Below, piece after piece: positions 1 to 7,384 of a stretch of DNA of 64,000 nt. The position numbers were made by a program, and so were the translations under genes. The notes under the pieces are model-generated. The model was not told the DNA's origin and ran no database searches. It was given only the letters and a program-made list of their open reading frames with translations. Each line of letters begins with the position of its first letter. The first letter of the stretch is position 1. This DNA comes from Actinokineospora globicatena (GTDB taxonomy: Bacteria; Actinomycetota; Actinomycetes; Mycobacteriales; Pseudonocardiaceae), in contig NZ_JAMTCR010000002.1 in assembly GCF_024171945.1 (NCBI RefSeq), positions 2,976,001-3,040,000 on the forward strand. The letters are read 5' to 3'.

Positions 1-180
1 GCGGGCATCACCTCCGTCGTCTACGCCGTGGGCGCCGACGACGCGGCCCGCTACGGGTTCGACTACCGGGCCTCCTACCGGCACGTCGACCGCACCGACG
101 GCGGCCGGGTCACCTGCCGGTCCTGGCCCGTGGACCAGGCGCTGACCCCCTTCACCACCTGGGCCGACCGCAACCTGTGA
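1..180 (+). CDS. C-terminal end of a nucleoside/cytidine deaminase-like protein (5' end outside window)
   Basis: Frame 1 is open from the first base to a TGA at 178-180, giving the last 59 residues of a protein that begins outside the window. The segment GITSVVYAVGADDAARYGFD followed by SYRHVDR resembles the region after the zinc-binding PCxxC motif in guanine/cytidine-type deaminases, where a VVYA strand precedes an 'xxGFDY' turn. The catalytic HAE and PCxxC motifs would lie upstream and are not visible, so the family is inferred from the tail alone. It sits 28 bp before the isomerase/racemase-fold gene on the same strand and is probably cotranscribed with it, which would fit a small nitrogen-heterocycle catabolic operon. 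Confidence 0.5.
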   Translation, partial: AGITSVVYAVGADDAARYGFDYRASYRHVDRTDGGRVTCRSWPVDQALTPFTTWADRNL

Positions 181-208
181 CCACCCGACCCACCCGGGAG
201 CGCACGCG

Positions 209-1012
209 ATGACGACTCAGATCTCCCCGTCCCCCGGCCGCTGGGTCGACGACGGCTGGAACACCACGGTCCGGATGGGCGTGGTCGTGCCGCACGCCGA
301 CGTCGGCCCGGAGAACGAGCTGCGGGCGATGGCCCCCGACCACCTGTCCGTGCACGCCGGGCGGCTGCACTTCTCGGCGATGCGCGCGGGCGGCGAGATG
401 GACCCCACCATCCCGCACGACCCGGTGCGCGCGTTCACCGAGCCGCCGCACCTGGACAACTGCGTCGAGCAGCTCGCCCAGGCGCCGCTCGACGTCATCG
501 GGTGCGCCTTCACCAGCTCGGCCTACAAGCACGGGCCCCGCGGCGAGCACGCGCTCGCCGCCCGGCTGGCCGAGCACGCCCGCGGCATGCCGGTCACCAC
601 GACCTGCCTGGCCGCCGAGCAGGCCATCCGCGCCCTCGGCGTGGACCGGCTCGCCCTGGTCAACCCGCCGTGGTTCGACGAGGAGCTCTCGGCGGCTGGC
701 GCGGCCTACTTCACCGCGCTCGGCGTCGACGTGGTCCACCACGGGGCGTGCGGTCTGCGCAGCGGCCAACCGCACATCACCCCGCCCGCGCTCTACGACT
801 GGATCCGCTCGGTCGCGGGCGGCGCGTCGGCGGTGTTCGTCGCGGGCAACGGCATGCGCGCGGTGGGCATCATCTCGGCGCTGGAGGACCGGCTCGGCAT
901 CCCGGTGCTGACCGCCAACCAGGTCCTGCTCTGGCACGTCATGGAGCTCACCGGCACCACGGTGTCGCGGCCCGGGTACGGCAAGCTGATGAACATGTAT
1001 CCCTCTACATAG
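209..1012 (+). CDS. Maleate isomerase / Asp-Glu racemase superfamily enzyme
   Basis: A 267-residue cytoplasmic protein of the maleate cis-trans isomerase, arylmalonate decarboxylase and Asp/Glu racemase superfamily. Characteristic parts are an N-terminal RMGVVVPHADVGPENE strand-loop, the first cysteine loop (IGCAFTSS, Cys near residue 98), and a C-terminal 'LEDRLGIPVLTANQ' helix-strand. Well-studied members use two cysteines, one on each lobe. Here the second-lobe loop reads VAGNGMRAVG with no cysteine, so the chemistry may differ from a two-base isomerase. The start is the ATG after a GGGAG stretch. It follows the deaminase-like gene closely and precedes a MarR regulator. The substrate cannot be read from sequence; maleate, maleamate or a heterocycle breakdown product are possibilities. 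Confidence 0.75.
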   Translation: MTTQISPSPGRWVDDGWNTTVRMGVVVPHADVGPENELRAMAPDHLSVHAGRLHFSAMRAGGEMDPTIPHDPVRAFTEPPHLDNCVEQLAQAPLDVIGCAFTSSAYKHGPRGEHALAARLAEHARGMPVTTTCLAAEQAIRALGVDRLALVNPPWFDEELSAAGAAYFTALGVDVVHHGACGLRSGQPHITPPALYDWIRSVAGGASAVFVAGNGMRAVGIISALEDRLGIPVLTANQVLLWHVMELTGTTVSRPGYGKLMNMYPST

Positions 1013-1079
1013 ACCCCGCATCGGGTATGCTGGCGGGGACGGAGGGCTCTGGTCGACGCTGAATCGTGCCTGGTTGCCC

Positions 1080-1592
1080 GTGGTGCCCGATGCCACTTGC
1101 GTGGTCACCGGGCCGAGGCGGAGGAGGCGCGACATCACCGCCAAGAAGACAGCCCCACCGGCCGCCCCCGACCTGTCCAGCGTCGCCGAGAGCTGGACCC
1201 GGCTGGTCGCCCTGCACAGCCAGGTCGACTCGGTGGTGGGCCGGGCGCTGCAACGCCACTTCAGCATCGGCCTCTCGGAGTTCCTCGCCCTCATCGCCTG
1301 CTCCGCCGCCCCCGACGGCGAGATGCGGATGCAGGACCTCACCGACGCGGTCAACCTCAACCAGAGCTCGGTCAGCCGCATGGTCACTCGCCTCGAACGC
1401 GTCGGCCTCACCGAACGCCGCACCTGCGAACACGACCGCCGTGGCGTCTACACCGGCATCACCGACGCCGGCTACCAGGTCCTGCGCGAGGCCGTCCCGG
1501 TCTACGAATCCGCCCTCACCGAAGCCCTGGACCGCAGCGCCGCCGACCCCACCCTCACCAGCCTCGTGGAAGCCATCTCCGACCTGCGCTGA
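1080..1592 (+). CDS. MarR-family transcriptional regulator
   Basis: A winged-helix regulator of the MarR family, about 150-170 residues depending on the start. The recognition region is MQDLTDAVNLNQSSVSRMV, followed by the wing ERRTCEHDRRGVYTGIT, both standard MarR features, then a C-terminal dimerisation helix. The start is uncertain. Upstream GTG/TTG codons at 1074, 1080 and 1101 have no Shine-Dalgarno, whereas a perfect AGGAGG (about 1122-1127) lies six bases before an in-frame ATC at 1134. That would give a protein beginning just before the conserved domain. It is on the same strand as, and immediately after, the isomerase-like gene, so a role controlling that catabolic operon is likely but inferred. 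Confidence 0.85.
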   Translation: MVPDATCVVTGPRRRRRDITAKKTAPPAAPDLSSVAESWTRLVALHSQVDSVVGRALQRHFSIGLSEFLALIACSAAPDGEMRMQDLTDAVNLNQSSVSRMVTRLERVGLTERRTCEHDRRGVYTGITDAGYQVLREAVPVYESALTEALDRSAADPTLTSLVEAISDLR

Positions 1593-1612
1593 AGCCCGGC
1601 CCGTCTCGACCT

Positions 1613-1650
1613 GATTCCGGCCCCGTCACCTCAGCGACGGGGCCGGAATC
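1613..1650 (+). terminator. Strong hairpin after the MarR gene
   Basis: A perfect 15-bp inverted repeat, GATTCCGGCCCCGTC at 1613-1627 paired with 1636-1650, with an 8-base loop. It lies between the convergent MarR and lipoprotein genes and can act in both directions. Confidence 0.8.
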
Positions 1651-1686
1651 ACGCGTGGAGTCAGCGCAACGCGCCCTGCCCCCTGG

Positions 1687-2568
1687 TCAGTTGCCGGAGG
1701 CGATCTCGGTGGCTCGCTTGACGCGGGTGGCGAGGCGGGTGCGGAGGTCGTTGAGGGTTTCGGCGTTCCGCTCGACGAGGCGGTCCTGGTAGGCGGCTTC
1801 GACGGCGAGGTTGATGCCGATGGTATTGGTCTTCTCCTTGCAGGCCACGTCCGCGTTGGCGGTGGTGATCTCGTCCTCGGTGGGGGTCTGCTCGGTCCAC
1901 CAGTCCTCGTCGTCGTTGGCGTCCCACGGGGTGGCGTAGTCGAAGCCTGCCTCGTCCATGCACGTGCTCCACGCGCTCCAGGCGGCGAGCACCCGCGAGT
2001 CGGCCCTGGCCGCGACGTTCGACTCCACCGTCAGCTTCTGCACGAAGTCGTCGACCGCGGTCCGGCTGGTGGCGCCGCCCTGGTACAGGTCCAGCGCCCG
2101 GCCCGCCTCACCGAGGCAGCCACCCTCGGGGACCTTCTCGCCCTCGACGACCGCGCTGCCCGAGCCGGTGATGACCTCCCACTCGGCGTCGCTGGGCTTG
2201 TACTTGTTCTCCGGCGCGTTCTTCCCGTCCACGAACTGCTCCGGCGACGGGTGGTACCCCCAGTTCGGGTAGTCGTCCGACGCGCTGATCCCGTACCGGC
2301 GGTTGGGCTCGCGCGTGATCGGCCGCTTCGCCACCGGCCGCTCGAACCCGAAGCGCCGCATGCACTCCTGGATCAGCATGTCGTTGGCGGTGTTGATGGT
2401 CGCCTCCTGCTCGGCCGTCGCCCGGAACGCGTCCAGGGGCAGCACGAGGTCGAAGGTCTCCTTGAGCGTGCTGACCTGCCCCAGCGCGGGCTCACCCGAG
2501 GTGTCCTTGTTCGGCGGTTCCGCAGCCCCGCACCCGGCGACCACCACGGCGAGCGTTGACGCGACCAC
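1687..2568 (-). CDS. Predicted lipoprotein, function unknown
   Basis: A secreted, membrane-anchored protein of about 293 residues with a lipobox (VVVAGC, Cys at residue 13 from the GTG at 2568), then an acidic, Trp/Tyr-rich mature part with several cysteines (QECMRRFGFERP, STCMDEAGFDYATP, ADVACKEKTN). The repeated 'C-M-x-x-x-GF' pattern is common in actinobacterial lipoproteins of unknown function. From the GTG start the signal peptide lacks a basic n-region. The frame is open 12 codons further upstream and encodes RDFRKYS just before it, which would make a normal signal peptide, but no ATG/GTG/TTG starts it; a CTG at 2604 is the only candidate. No function is assigned. Confidence 0.7.
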   Translation of the reverse strand: MVASTLAVVVAGCGAAEPPNKDTSGEPALGQVSTLKETFDLVLPLDAFRATAEQEATINTANDMLIQECMRRFGFERPVAKRPITREPNRRYGISASDDYPNWGYHPSPEQFVDGKNAPENKYKPSDAEWEVITGSGSAVVEGEKVPEGGCLGEAGRALDLYQGGATSRTAVDDFVQKLTVESNVAARADSRVLAAWSAWSTCMDEAGFDYATPWDANDDEDWWTEQTPTEDEITTANADVACKEKTNTIGINLAVEAAYQDRLVERNAETLNDLRTRLATRVKRATEIASGN

Positions 2569-2753
2569 GATGACGGAATACTTGCGAAAGTCTCTGACCC
2601 CCAGTCAGCGCGAATCGAAAGAAGAGCAGCGGGAATTCGCCCCACACACCAATGCTTTCCGCGCGCATCGACGTCGGATTCGTTCCCCAGCAACGATCCC
2701 AGTATCCCCTACGCTACCCTTCGGCCGTATCTCGGGTGTGGTCGGCCCAGCGG

Positions 2754-4069
2754 ATGGGGGCGTTCGTGGCGGAGTTGGCGGGTGGGAGTCGGGCGCGGCG
2801 GCGACGGCGGATGTTGTGGCCTGTGTTGGGGTTGACGCTGGTGCTCGGTGGTGGGGCGTTGGTGGCCGCGCGGTTCGTGAAGTCGCCTGCGCAGGCGGCG
2901 GCTGAGGCGGCGCCCCCTGTGGCCGGGCCGGTGACGGCGCCGGTGGAGCGGCGGGTCATGCGCAACACGGTGGTGGTGCGCGGGAAGGTCGCGCCGAGCC
3001 GGTCGACGCTGATCACCTACCCGGGCGCGGGAACCGGTGGGAAACCGGTGATCACCCGGCTGCCGCTCAAGTCCGGGGCCGAGGTGCGCTCCGGCGCGGT
3101 CGTCGCGGAGGTGTCCGGGCGGCCGATCATCGTGCTGCAGGGGACTTCCCCCGCGTACCGCGACATGGCACCCGGTACTCGCGGTGACGACGTCAAGCAG
3201 TTGCAGTCCGCGCTCGCCGCCCTCGGCCACCCGACGAACCCCGACCCCGCGGGCCTTTACGGTGACGCGACCAAGAAGGCCGTCGCCGCGCTGTACGCCA
3301 AGGCGGGCTACCAGATCGCGACCGCGAGCGCCGACGAGGACGCTGGTCTGCGCGCCGCCGAACGACGGGTGCGCGACGCCCGGATCGCGTTGCAGCGCTT
3401 GGCGGGTGCCGACCCGGCAGCGATCGAGGACGCCCGCCGCGTGGTGCGGGACGCCGAAGAGGACCTGGCGGAGTTGCGCGGCAACACCGGTGCCGTCGTA
3501 CCGATCGGGGAGGCGGTGTTCATCGAGACCCTGCCCGCGCGGATCACCAAGGTGGGGGTGGTGGTGGGCGACGACGCGAGCTCGGAGCTGGTCACGGTCG
3601 CTTCCGGTGACCTCATCGTGCGCGGCGGCGTCGGACGTGCGGACGCTTCCCTTGTGCGCCAAGGCCAGCGGGTGCAGATCGCGTCGGAGGTCCTGGGTTC
3701 CGGCGTGTCCGGCAAGGTCGATCGCGTCGGTCTGCCTGAGTCGACAGGTGCCACTGAGGGCGAGGAGAAGCAGTCCACCACCGGACCGCCGGGGCAACTG
3801 GAGGTCGTGGTCATCCCCGACACGCCCTTGGAAGCCAAGTTCGACGGCCAGGACGTCCGGCTCACCGTGGAGTCAGCCAGCACGGAGGGCGAGGTGCTCG
3901 TGGTCCCCTTGGCCGCGGTCTCCGCCCGCGCCGACGGTCAGTCCCAGGTCGTCCGCGTCCGCCCGGAAGGCGAGGAACGAATCCCCGTCACCCCAGGCGT
4001 TTCCGGCGCGGCTACGTGGAGGTCACCGGTGATCTGCACCAAGGCGACCGAGTCGTGGTCGGCCGGTGA
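2754..4069 (+). CDS. Efflux adaptor (membrane-fusion protein) with peptidoglycan-binding domain, frameshifted near the 3' end
   Basis: A periplasm-facing adaptor of a MacAB-type tripartite exporter. It has an arginine-rich start, one membrane anchor (MLWPVLGLTLVLGGGALVAA), a split barrel/lipoyl-like part, a PG_binding_1 domain (TRGDDVKQLQSALAALGH near residue 143), a coiled coil rich in Arg/Ala/Asp, and a beta-barrel end (VVPLAAVSARADGQSQVVRV). The uninterrupted frame runs to 4166, but its last ~50 codons are unlike the family. Removing a one-base slip near 4005-4010 restores GYVEVTGDLHQGDRVVVGR and a TGA at 4067-4069, which overlaps the GTG of the ATPase gene exactly as expected in this operon. 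I annotate the corrected end. A GTG at 2766 is an alternative start. Confidence 0.8.
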
Positions 4070-4785
4070 GCACCGTGCCGCTGGACGACACGGTGCGGAT
4101 CCCTCCGGTCGGGGTGCCTGTCGTGGAGTTGCGGGGTGCGGGCAAGACGTACGCGGGGCCGCCTGAGGTGGTGGCGTTGCGGGGTGCTGACCTGGTGATC
4201 GAGCGCGGGGACTACGTGGCGGTCACCGGGCCGTCGGGGTCGGGGAAGTCGACGTGGCTCAACATCGTCGGGCTGCTCGACACGCCCAGCACCGGCCAGT
4301 ACCTGATCGACGGGGTCGACGCCGGGTCGCTCTCCGAGAAGGCGCGCACCGGGTTGCGGGCCGAGCGGATCGGGTTCGTGTTCCAGTCGTTCCACCTGCT
4401 CCCGCACCGCACCGCCGTCGAGAACGTCATGCTCGGCTCGCTCTACCTGGGCAAACGCCGCGTCGACCGGCAGCGTGCCGCCGTCGCCGTGCTCGAGCGG
4501 GTCGGGCTCTCGCACCGGGCCGGGGCGTTGGCGGGCGAATTGTCCGGCGGTGAACGGCAACGGGTCGCCATCGCGCGGGCGTTGGTCGCCGAGCCGAGCC
4601 TGCTGCTGTGCGACGAGCCGACCGGCAACCTGGACAGCGCCTCCGCCGCGCGTGTTCTCGACCTGGTCGAGGAGGTGCACCGGTCGGGGCAGACGGTTGT
4701 GGTGGTCACCCACGACGTCGAGGTCGCGGCCCGTGCGCGGCGCAGGGTCACCATCCACGACGGTCTGCTGGGGGAGAGCGGATGA
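4066..4785 (+). CDS. ABC transporter ATP-binding protein, MacB/LolD type
   Basis: A 239-residue cytoplasmic ATPase of the MacB/LolD/FtsE class that powers export through the permease encoded next. Motifs are Walker A GPSGSGKST, Q-loop in VFQSFHLLPHRT, signature LSGGERQRVAIARAL, Walker B LLLCDEPTGNLD and the switch histidine in VVVVTHD. The start is GTG at 4066, overlapping the corrected TGA of the adaptor (GTGA); the stop overlaps the permease ATG by four bases (ATGA), so the three genes are translationally coupled. The substrate is unknown; with a peptidoglycan-binding adaptor, a peptide, lipoprotein or antibiotic exporter is the usual guess. Confidence 0.93.
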   Translation: MSTVPLDDTVRIPPVGVPVVELRGAGKTYAGPPEVVALRGADLVIERGDYVAVTGPSGSGKSTWLNIVGLLDTPSTGQYLIDGVDAGSLSEKARTGLRAERIGFVFQSFHLLPHRTAVENVMLGSLYLGKRRVDRQRAAVAVLERVGLSHRAGALAGELSGGERQRVAIARALVAEPSLLLCDEPTGNLDSASAARVLDLVEEVHRSGQTVVVVTHDVEVAARARRRVTIHDGLLGESG

Positions 4786-5975
4786 GGCTGCGTCCCAGGG
4801 ATCTCGCCGACGAGGTGATCAGTGGCGTCGTCCAGCGCCCGGGTCGGTCCGTGCTCACGGCGGTGGGCACCGCGCTGGCGTTGGCCGCGTTCGTCGCCGT
4901 GCTCGGCCTGACCGCCACCACGCAGGGCCAGGTCAGCGCGCGTTTCACCGAGTTGAGCGCCACCGAGGTCGTGCTGGAGCGCTCGGCCGTCGACCCGGAC
5001 GAGCCCGCGGCCTTCCCCCGTGACGCCCAAGACCGGGTAGCCGCATTGCCTGGTGTGCGGGCTGTCGGCGTCAGCTGGCCGGTGCCGATTGGACAGTCCA
5101 AAGTGGGCGTACGACCCGAGGAGGTCGACGGCGAGGCGCTATCCGTCCTCGCCGCGTCACCCGGCTACTTCCAGTCCGTGCACGCCCGAGTCGGGCAAGG
5201 CGTGGCGTTCGACGCCTTCCATGATGGCCGGGCCGAGGATGTGGCCGTGGTCGGTCGCGCCGCCGCCACCCGGCTCGGCCTCACCCGGCTCGACGCCCAG
5301 CCCGCGATCTTCGTGCAGGGCCGTGCTTTCACCGTGATCGGCGTCGTCGACGCGGTCGACCGCAGGCAGGACACGCTGCTGTCCGTGCTGGTCCCCGCGG
5401 CGACCGCGACCAAGCACTGGGGGCCGTCGCCCGCGTCGGGTGGGATCACCAGCATGCTCGTCGACACCGAACTCGGTGCGGCCCAACAGGTCGGCAGGCA
5501 GGCCAAGGCGGCGGCCCGGCCGGAGAGCCCGGAGAAGACCAAGGTCATCGTGCCGCCGGACCCGCGGGCCCTGCGCGACGCGGTATCCACCGACCTCAAT
5601 GGACTCTTCCTCGGGTTGGCTGGAGTGTCCCTTGTGGTCGGTGGGGTCGGTATCGCAAACACGAGCCTTGTCGCCGTGCTCGAACGCGTCCCCGAGATCG
5701 GTCTGCGGCGGGCTCTTGGTGCTCGACGCAGGCACATCGCGGGCCAATTCCTCTTGGAGAGCGCCACTCTCGGTCTTCTGGGTGGCCTTGTCGGCACGGC
5801 GGTCGGCGTGGTGACAGTGCTTCTGGTGTCGATCGCGCGGGAGTTGACCCCGATCCTGGAGCCGCAGGTGGTCTACCCCGCACCCGTGCTCGGCGTGATC
5901 ACCGGCCTGCTCGCGGGCCTCTACCCGGCGTGGCGGGCGACCAGGATCGAACCCGCCGAGGCGTTGCGCCGCTAA
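4782..5975 (+). CDS. ABC transporter permease, MacB/FtsX type
   Basis: A 397-residue permease with four membrane segments in the MacB order: TM1 near residues 25-45, a large extracytoplasmic MacB_PCD-like domain (about 50-265), and three C-terminal TMs (LFLGLAGVSLVVGGVGIANT, a LLESATLGLLGGLVGTAVGV stretch, and the last before AGLYPAWRATRIEPAEALR). The coupling segment VPEIGLRRALGARRRHI contacts the ATPase. The chosen ATG overlaps the ATPase stop (ATGA). It completes the adaptor-ATPase-permease operon, which ends in a strong hairpin. Confidence 0.92.
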   Translation: MRLRPRDLADEVISGVVQRPGRSVLTAVGTALALAAFVAVLGLTATTQGQVSARFTELSATEVVLERSAVDPDEPAAFPRDAQDRVAALPGVRAVGVSWPVPIGQSKVGVRPEEVDGEALSVLAASPGYFQSVHARVGQGVAFDAFHDGRAEDVAVVGRAAATRLGLTRLDAQPAIFVQGRAFTVIGVVDAVDRRQDTLLSVLVPAATATKHWGPSPASGGITSMLVDTELGAAQQVGRQAKAAARPESPEKTKVIVPPDPRALRDAVSTDLNGLFLGLAGVSLVVGGVGIANTSLVAVLERVPEIGLRRALGARRRHIAGQFLLESATLGLLGGLVGTAVGVVTVLLVSIARELTPILEPQVVYPAPVLGVITGLLAGLYPAWRATRIEPAEALRR

Positions 5976-5976
5976 G

Positions 5977-6001
5977 CCGCGCCCCGAGGTTCGGGGCGCG
6001 G
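5977..6001. terminator. Bidirectional terminator after the export operon
   Basis: A perfect 11-bp stem (CCGCGCCCCGA, 5977-5987, pairing with 5991-6001) with a 3-base loop, directly after the permease stop and before the convergent serine hydrolase gene. Confidence 0.85.
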
Positions 6002-6016
6002 CCGCGGTGGTGGGGA

Positions 6017-7123
6017 CTAGCCCCGCTTGCCCATCATCTGGCAGACCATGGTGTTGACGGTCTGGTCGAACAGCGAACCGGGGTTCTGGTCCAGGTCGGT
6101 CGCGACCATGAGGGTGGCGCTGCGCTTGCCGGACCGGTCCTGGTAGGCGATGGTGTGGTAGCCCGGGAAGTCACCCGCGTGGCCCCAGACGCGGCCGCAC
6201 GGTGTGTCCAGGTAGTAGATGCCGAGCCCGTAGCCGCCGTTGCGCTCCGGGACGTCGACCGTGGTGAGCATGTCGCTGAGTCGCGACTGGTTCAGCAGGC
6301 GCCCGCCCAGCAGCGCGCGGTAGAAGCTCGCCACGTCCTGCGGTGTCGACACGATCGCGCCCGCGGCACCCGCCATGGTCGGCGTCCACGACGTCGTGTC
6401 GGTGAAGGTGCCGTCCTCGTTCGGCTGGTAGCCGTGGATGTGGCCGGGCCGCACCCGTGCATCGGTTGCCAGGAACGTGTCCCGCAGTCCGAGCGGACCG
6501 GCGATCCGCTCGGACACCAACCGGTTCAGCGCGCGACCGCTCGCCTTCTCCGCGATCAACCCGGCCAGGATGTAGTTGGTGTTGCTGTAGGACCACCTGG
6601 CCCCCGGCGTGAACAGCGGCGGGTGCGCCACCCCGACCGTGACGAGCTCGCGCGCCGACCAACTCCTTGCCGTGTCGGCCATCGCGGCCGCCAGCCACTG
6701 CCCGTCCTCGGTGTAGTCGAACAGACCAGTGGTGTGGTTGAGCAGCTGCCGCAGGGAGATCCGGTCGCCGCCCGGCACCACACCGGGCAGCCAGCGCTCG
6801 ACGGTGTCGGTCAACCGGACCTTGCCCTCGTTCACCAACTGCAACACCACCGTCGCCACGAACGACTTGGTGACACTACCGATCCGGAACCCATCATCCG
6901 TCCCAATCGGCCTCGGCGGCTTCACCGTCGCCACCCCCCGACCGATGGTCTGCACCCTCCGCCCGTCATCCACCCGCACCACAACACCGGTCACCCCGGC
7001 CCGCACCAGCCCATCCAACGAATCCCGCAACCCCCGATCCGACCCCCGGTCCGCCGCCCCCGCCGCCCCCGCAGGCCCCACAACCAACACCGCCGCGATC
7101 CCGGCCACAACCCACTTGCGCAC
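6017..7123 (-). CDS. Secreted serine hydrolase, class C beta-lactamase / D-Ala-D-Ala carboxypeptidase family
   Basis: A 368-residue exported serine hydrolase of the beta-lactamase-related (AmpC/PBP4*) family. The GTG at 7123 is preferred because an AGGGGA lies six bases upstream and it begins a clean signal peptide (VRKWVVAGIAAVLVVGPAGA). Active-site motifs are SxxK in GSVTKSF, YxN in YSNTNY and HxG in WGHAGDFPG. The family includes carboxypeptidases, esterases and beta-lactamases, so the substrate is not fixed. It is monocistronic, convergent with the permease and divergent from the caspase-helicase gene. A clear paralogue lies at 50962-52155, sharing FRxGSxTKxFVAT and YSNTNY. Confidence 0.88.
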   Translation of the reverse strand: MRKWVVAGIAAVLVVGPAGAAGAADRGSDRGLRDSLDGLVRAGVTGVVVRVDDGRRVQTIGRGVATVKPPRPIGTDDGFRIGSVTKSFVATVVLQLVNEGKVRLTDTVERWLPGVVPGGDRISLRQLLNHTTGLFDYTEDGQWLAAAMADTARSWSARELVTVGVAHPPLFTPGARWSYSNTNYILAGLIAEKASGRALNRLVSERIAGPLGLRDTFLATDARVRPGHIHGYQPNEDGTFTDTTSWTPTMAGAAGAIVSTPQDVASFYRALLGGRLLNQSRLSDMLTTVDVPERNGGYGLGIYYLDTPCGRVWGHAGDFPGYHTIAYQDRSGKRSATLMVATDLDQNPGSLFDQTVNTMVCQMMGKRG

Positions 7124-7384
7124 TCTGCTTCCCCTGTCCTTCCGGAACGTGAGCCCCAAGCACACCCCACCCCCCACCCCCAGCGCTTCAGGTATCCACC
7201 CGATATCTCCAGTAGTTCCGAGGAGGTACCCCGCGAAACCGCCCGAGACGCGGATTCCGAGTTGCCAGGACGCTTCGTTCTGGACGTCGGCCATACCCGG
7301 AGTTGGTGGGCGGCTATGGGGTGGGTGGGGTTCGCCGGCATGATGCGGGGGTGGTGATCATGAGGTGTCGCTGGGGGTGGGTGG

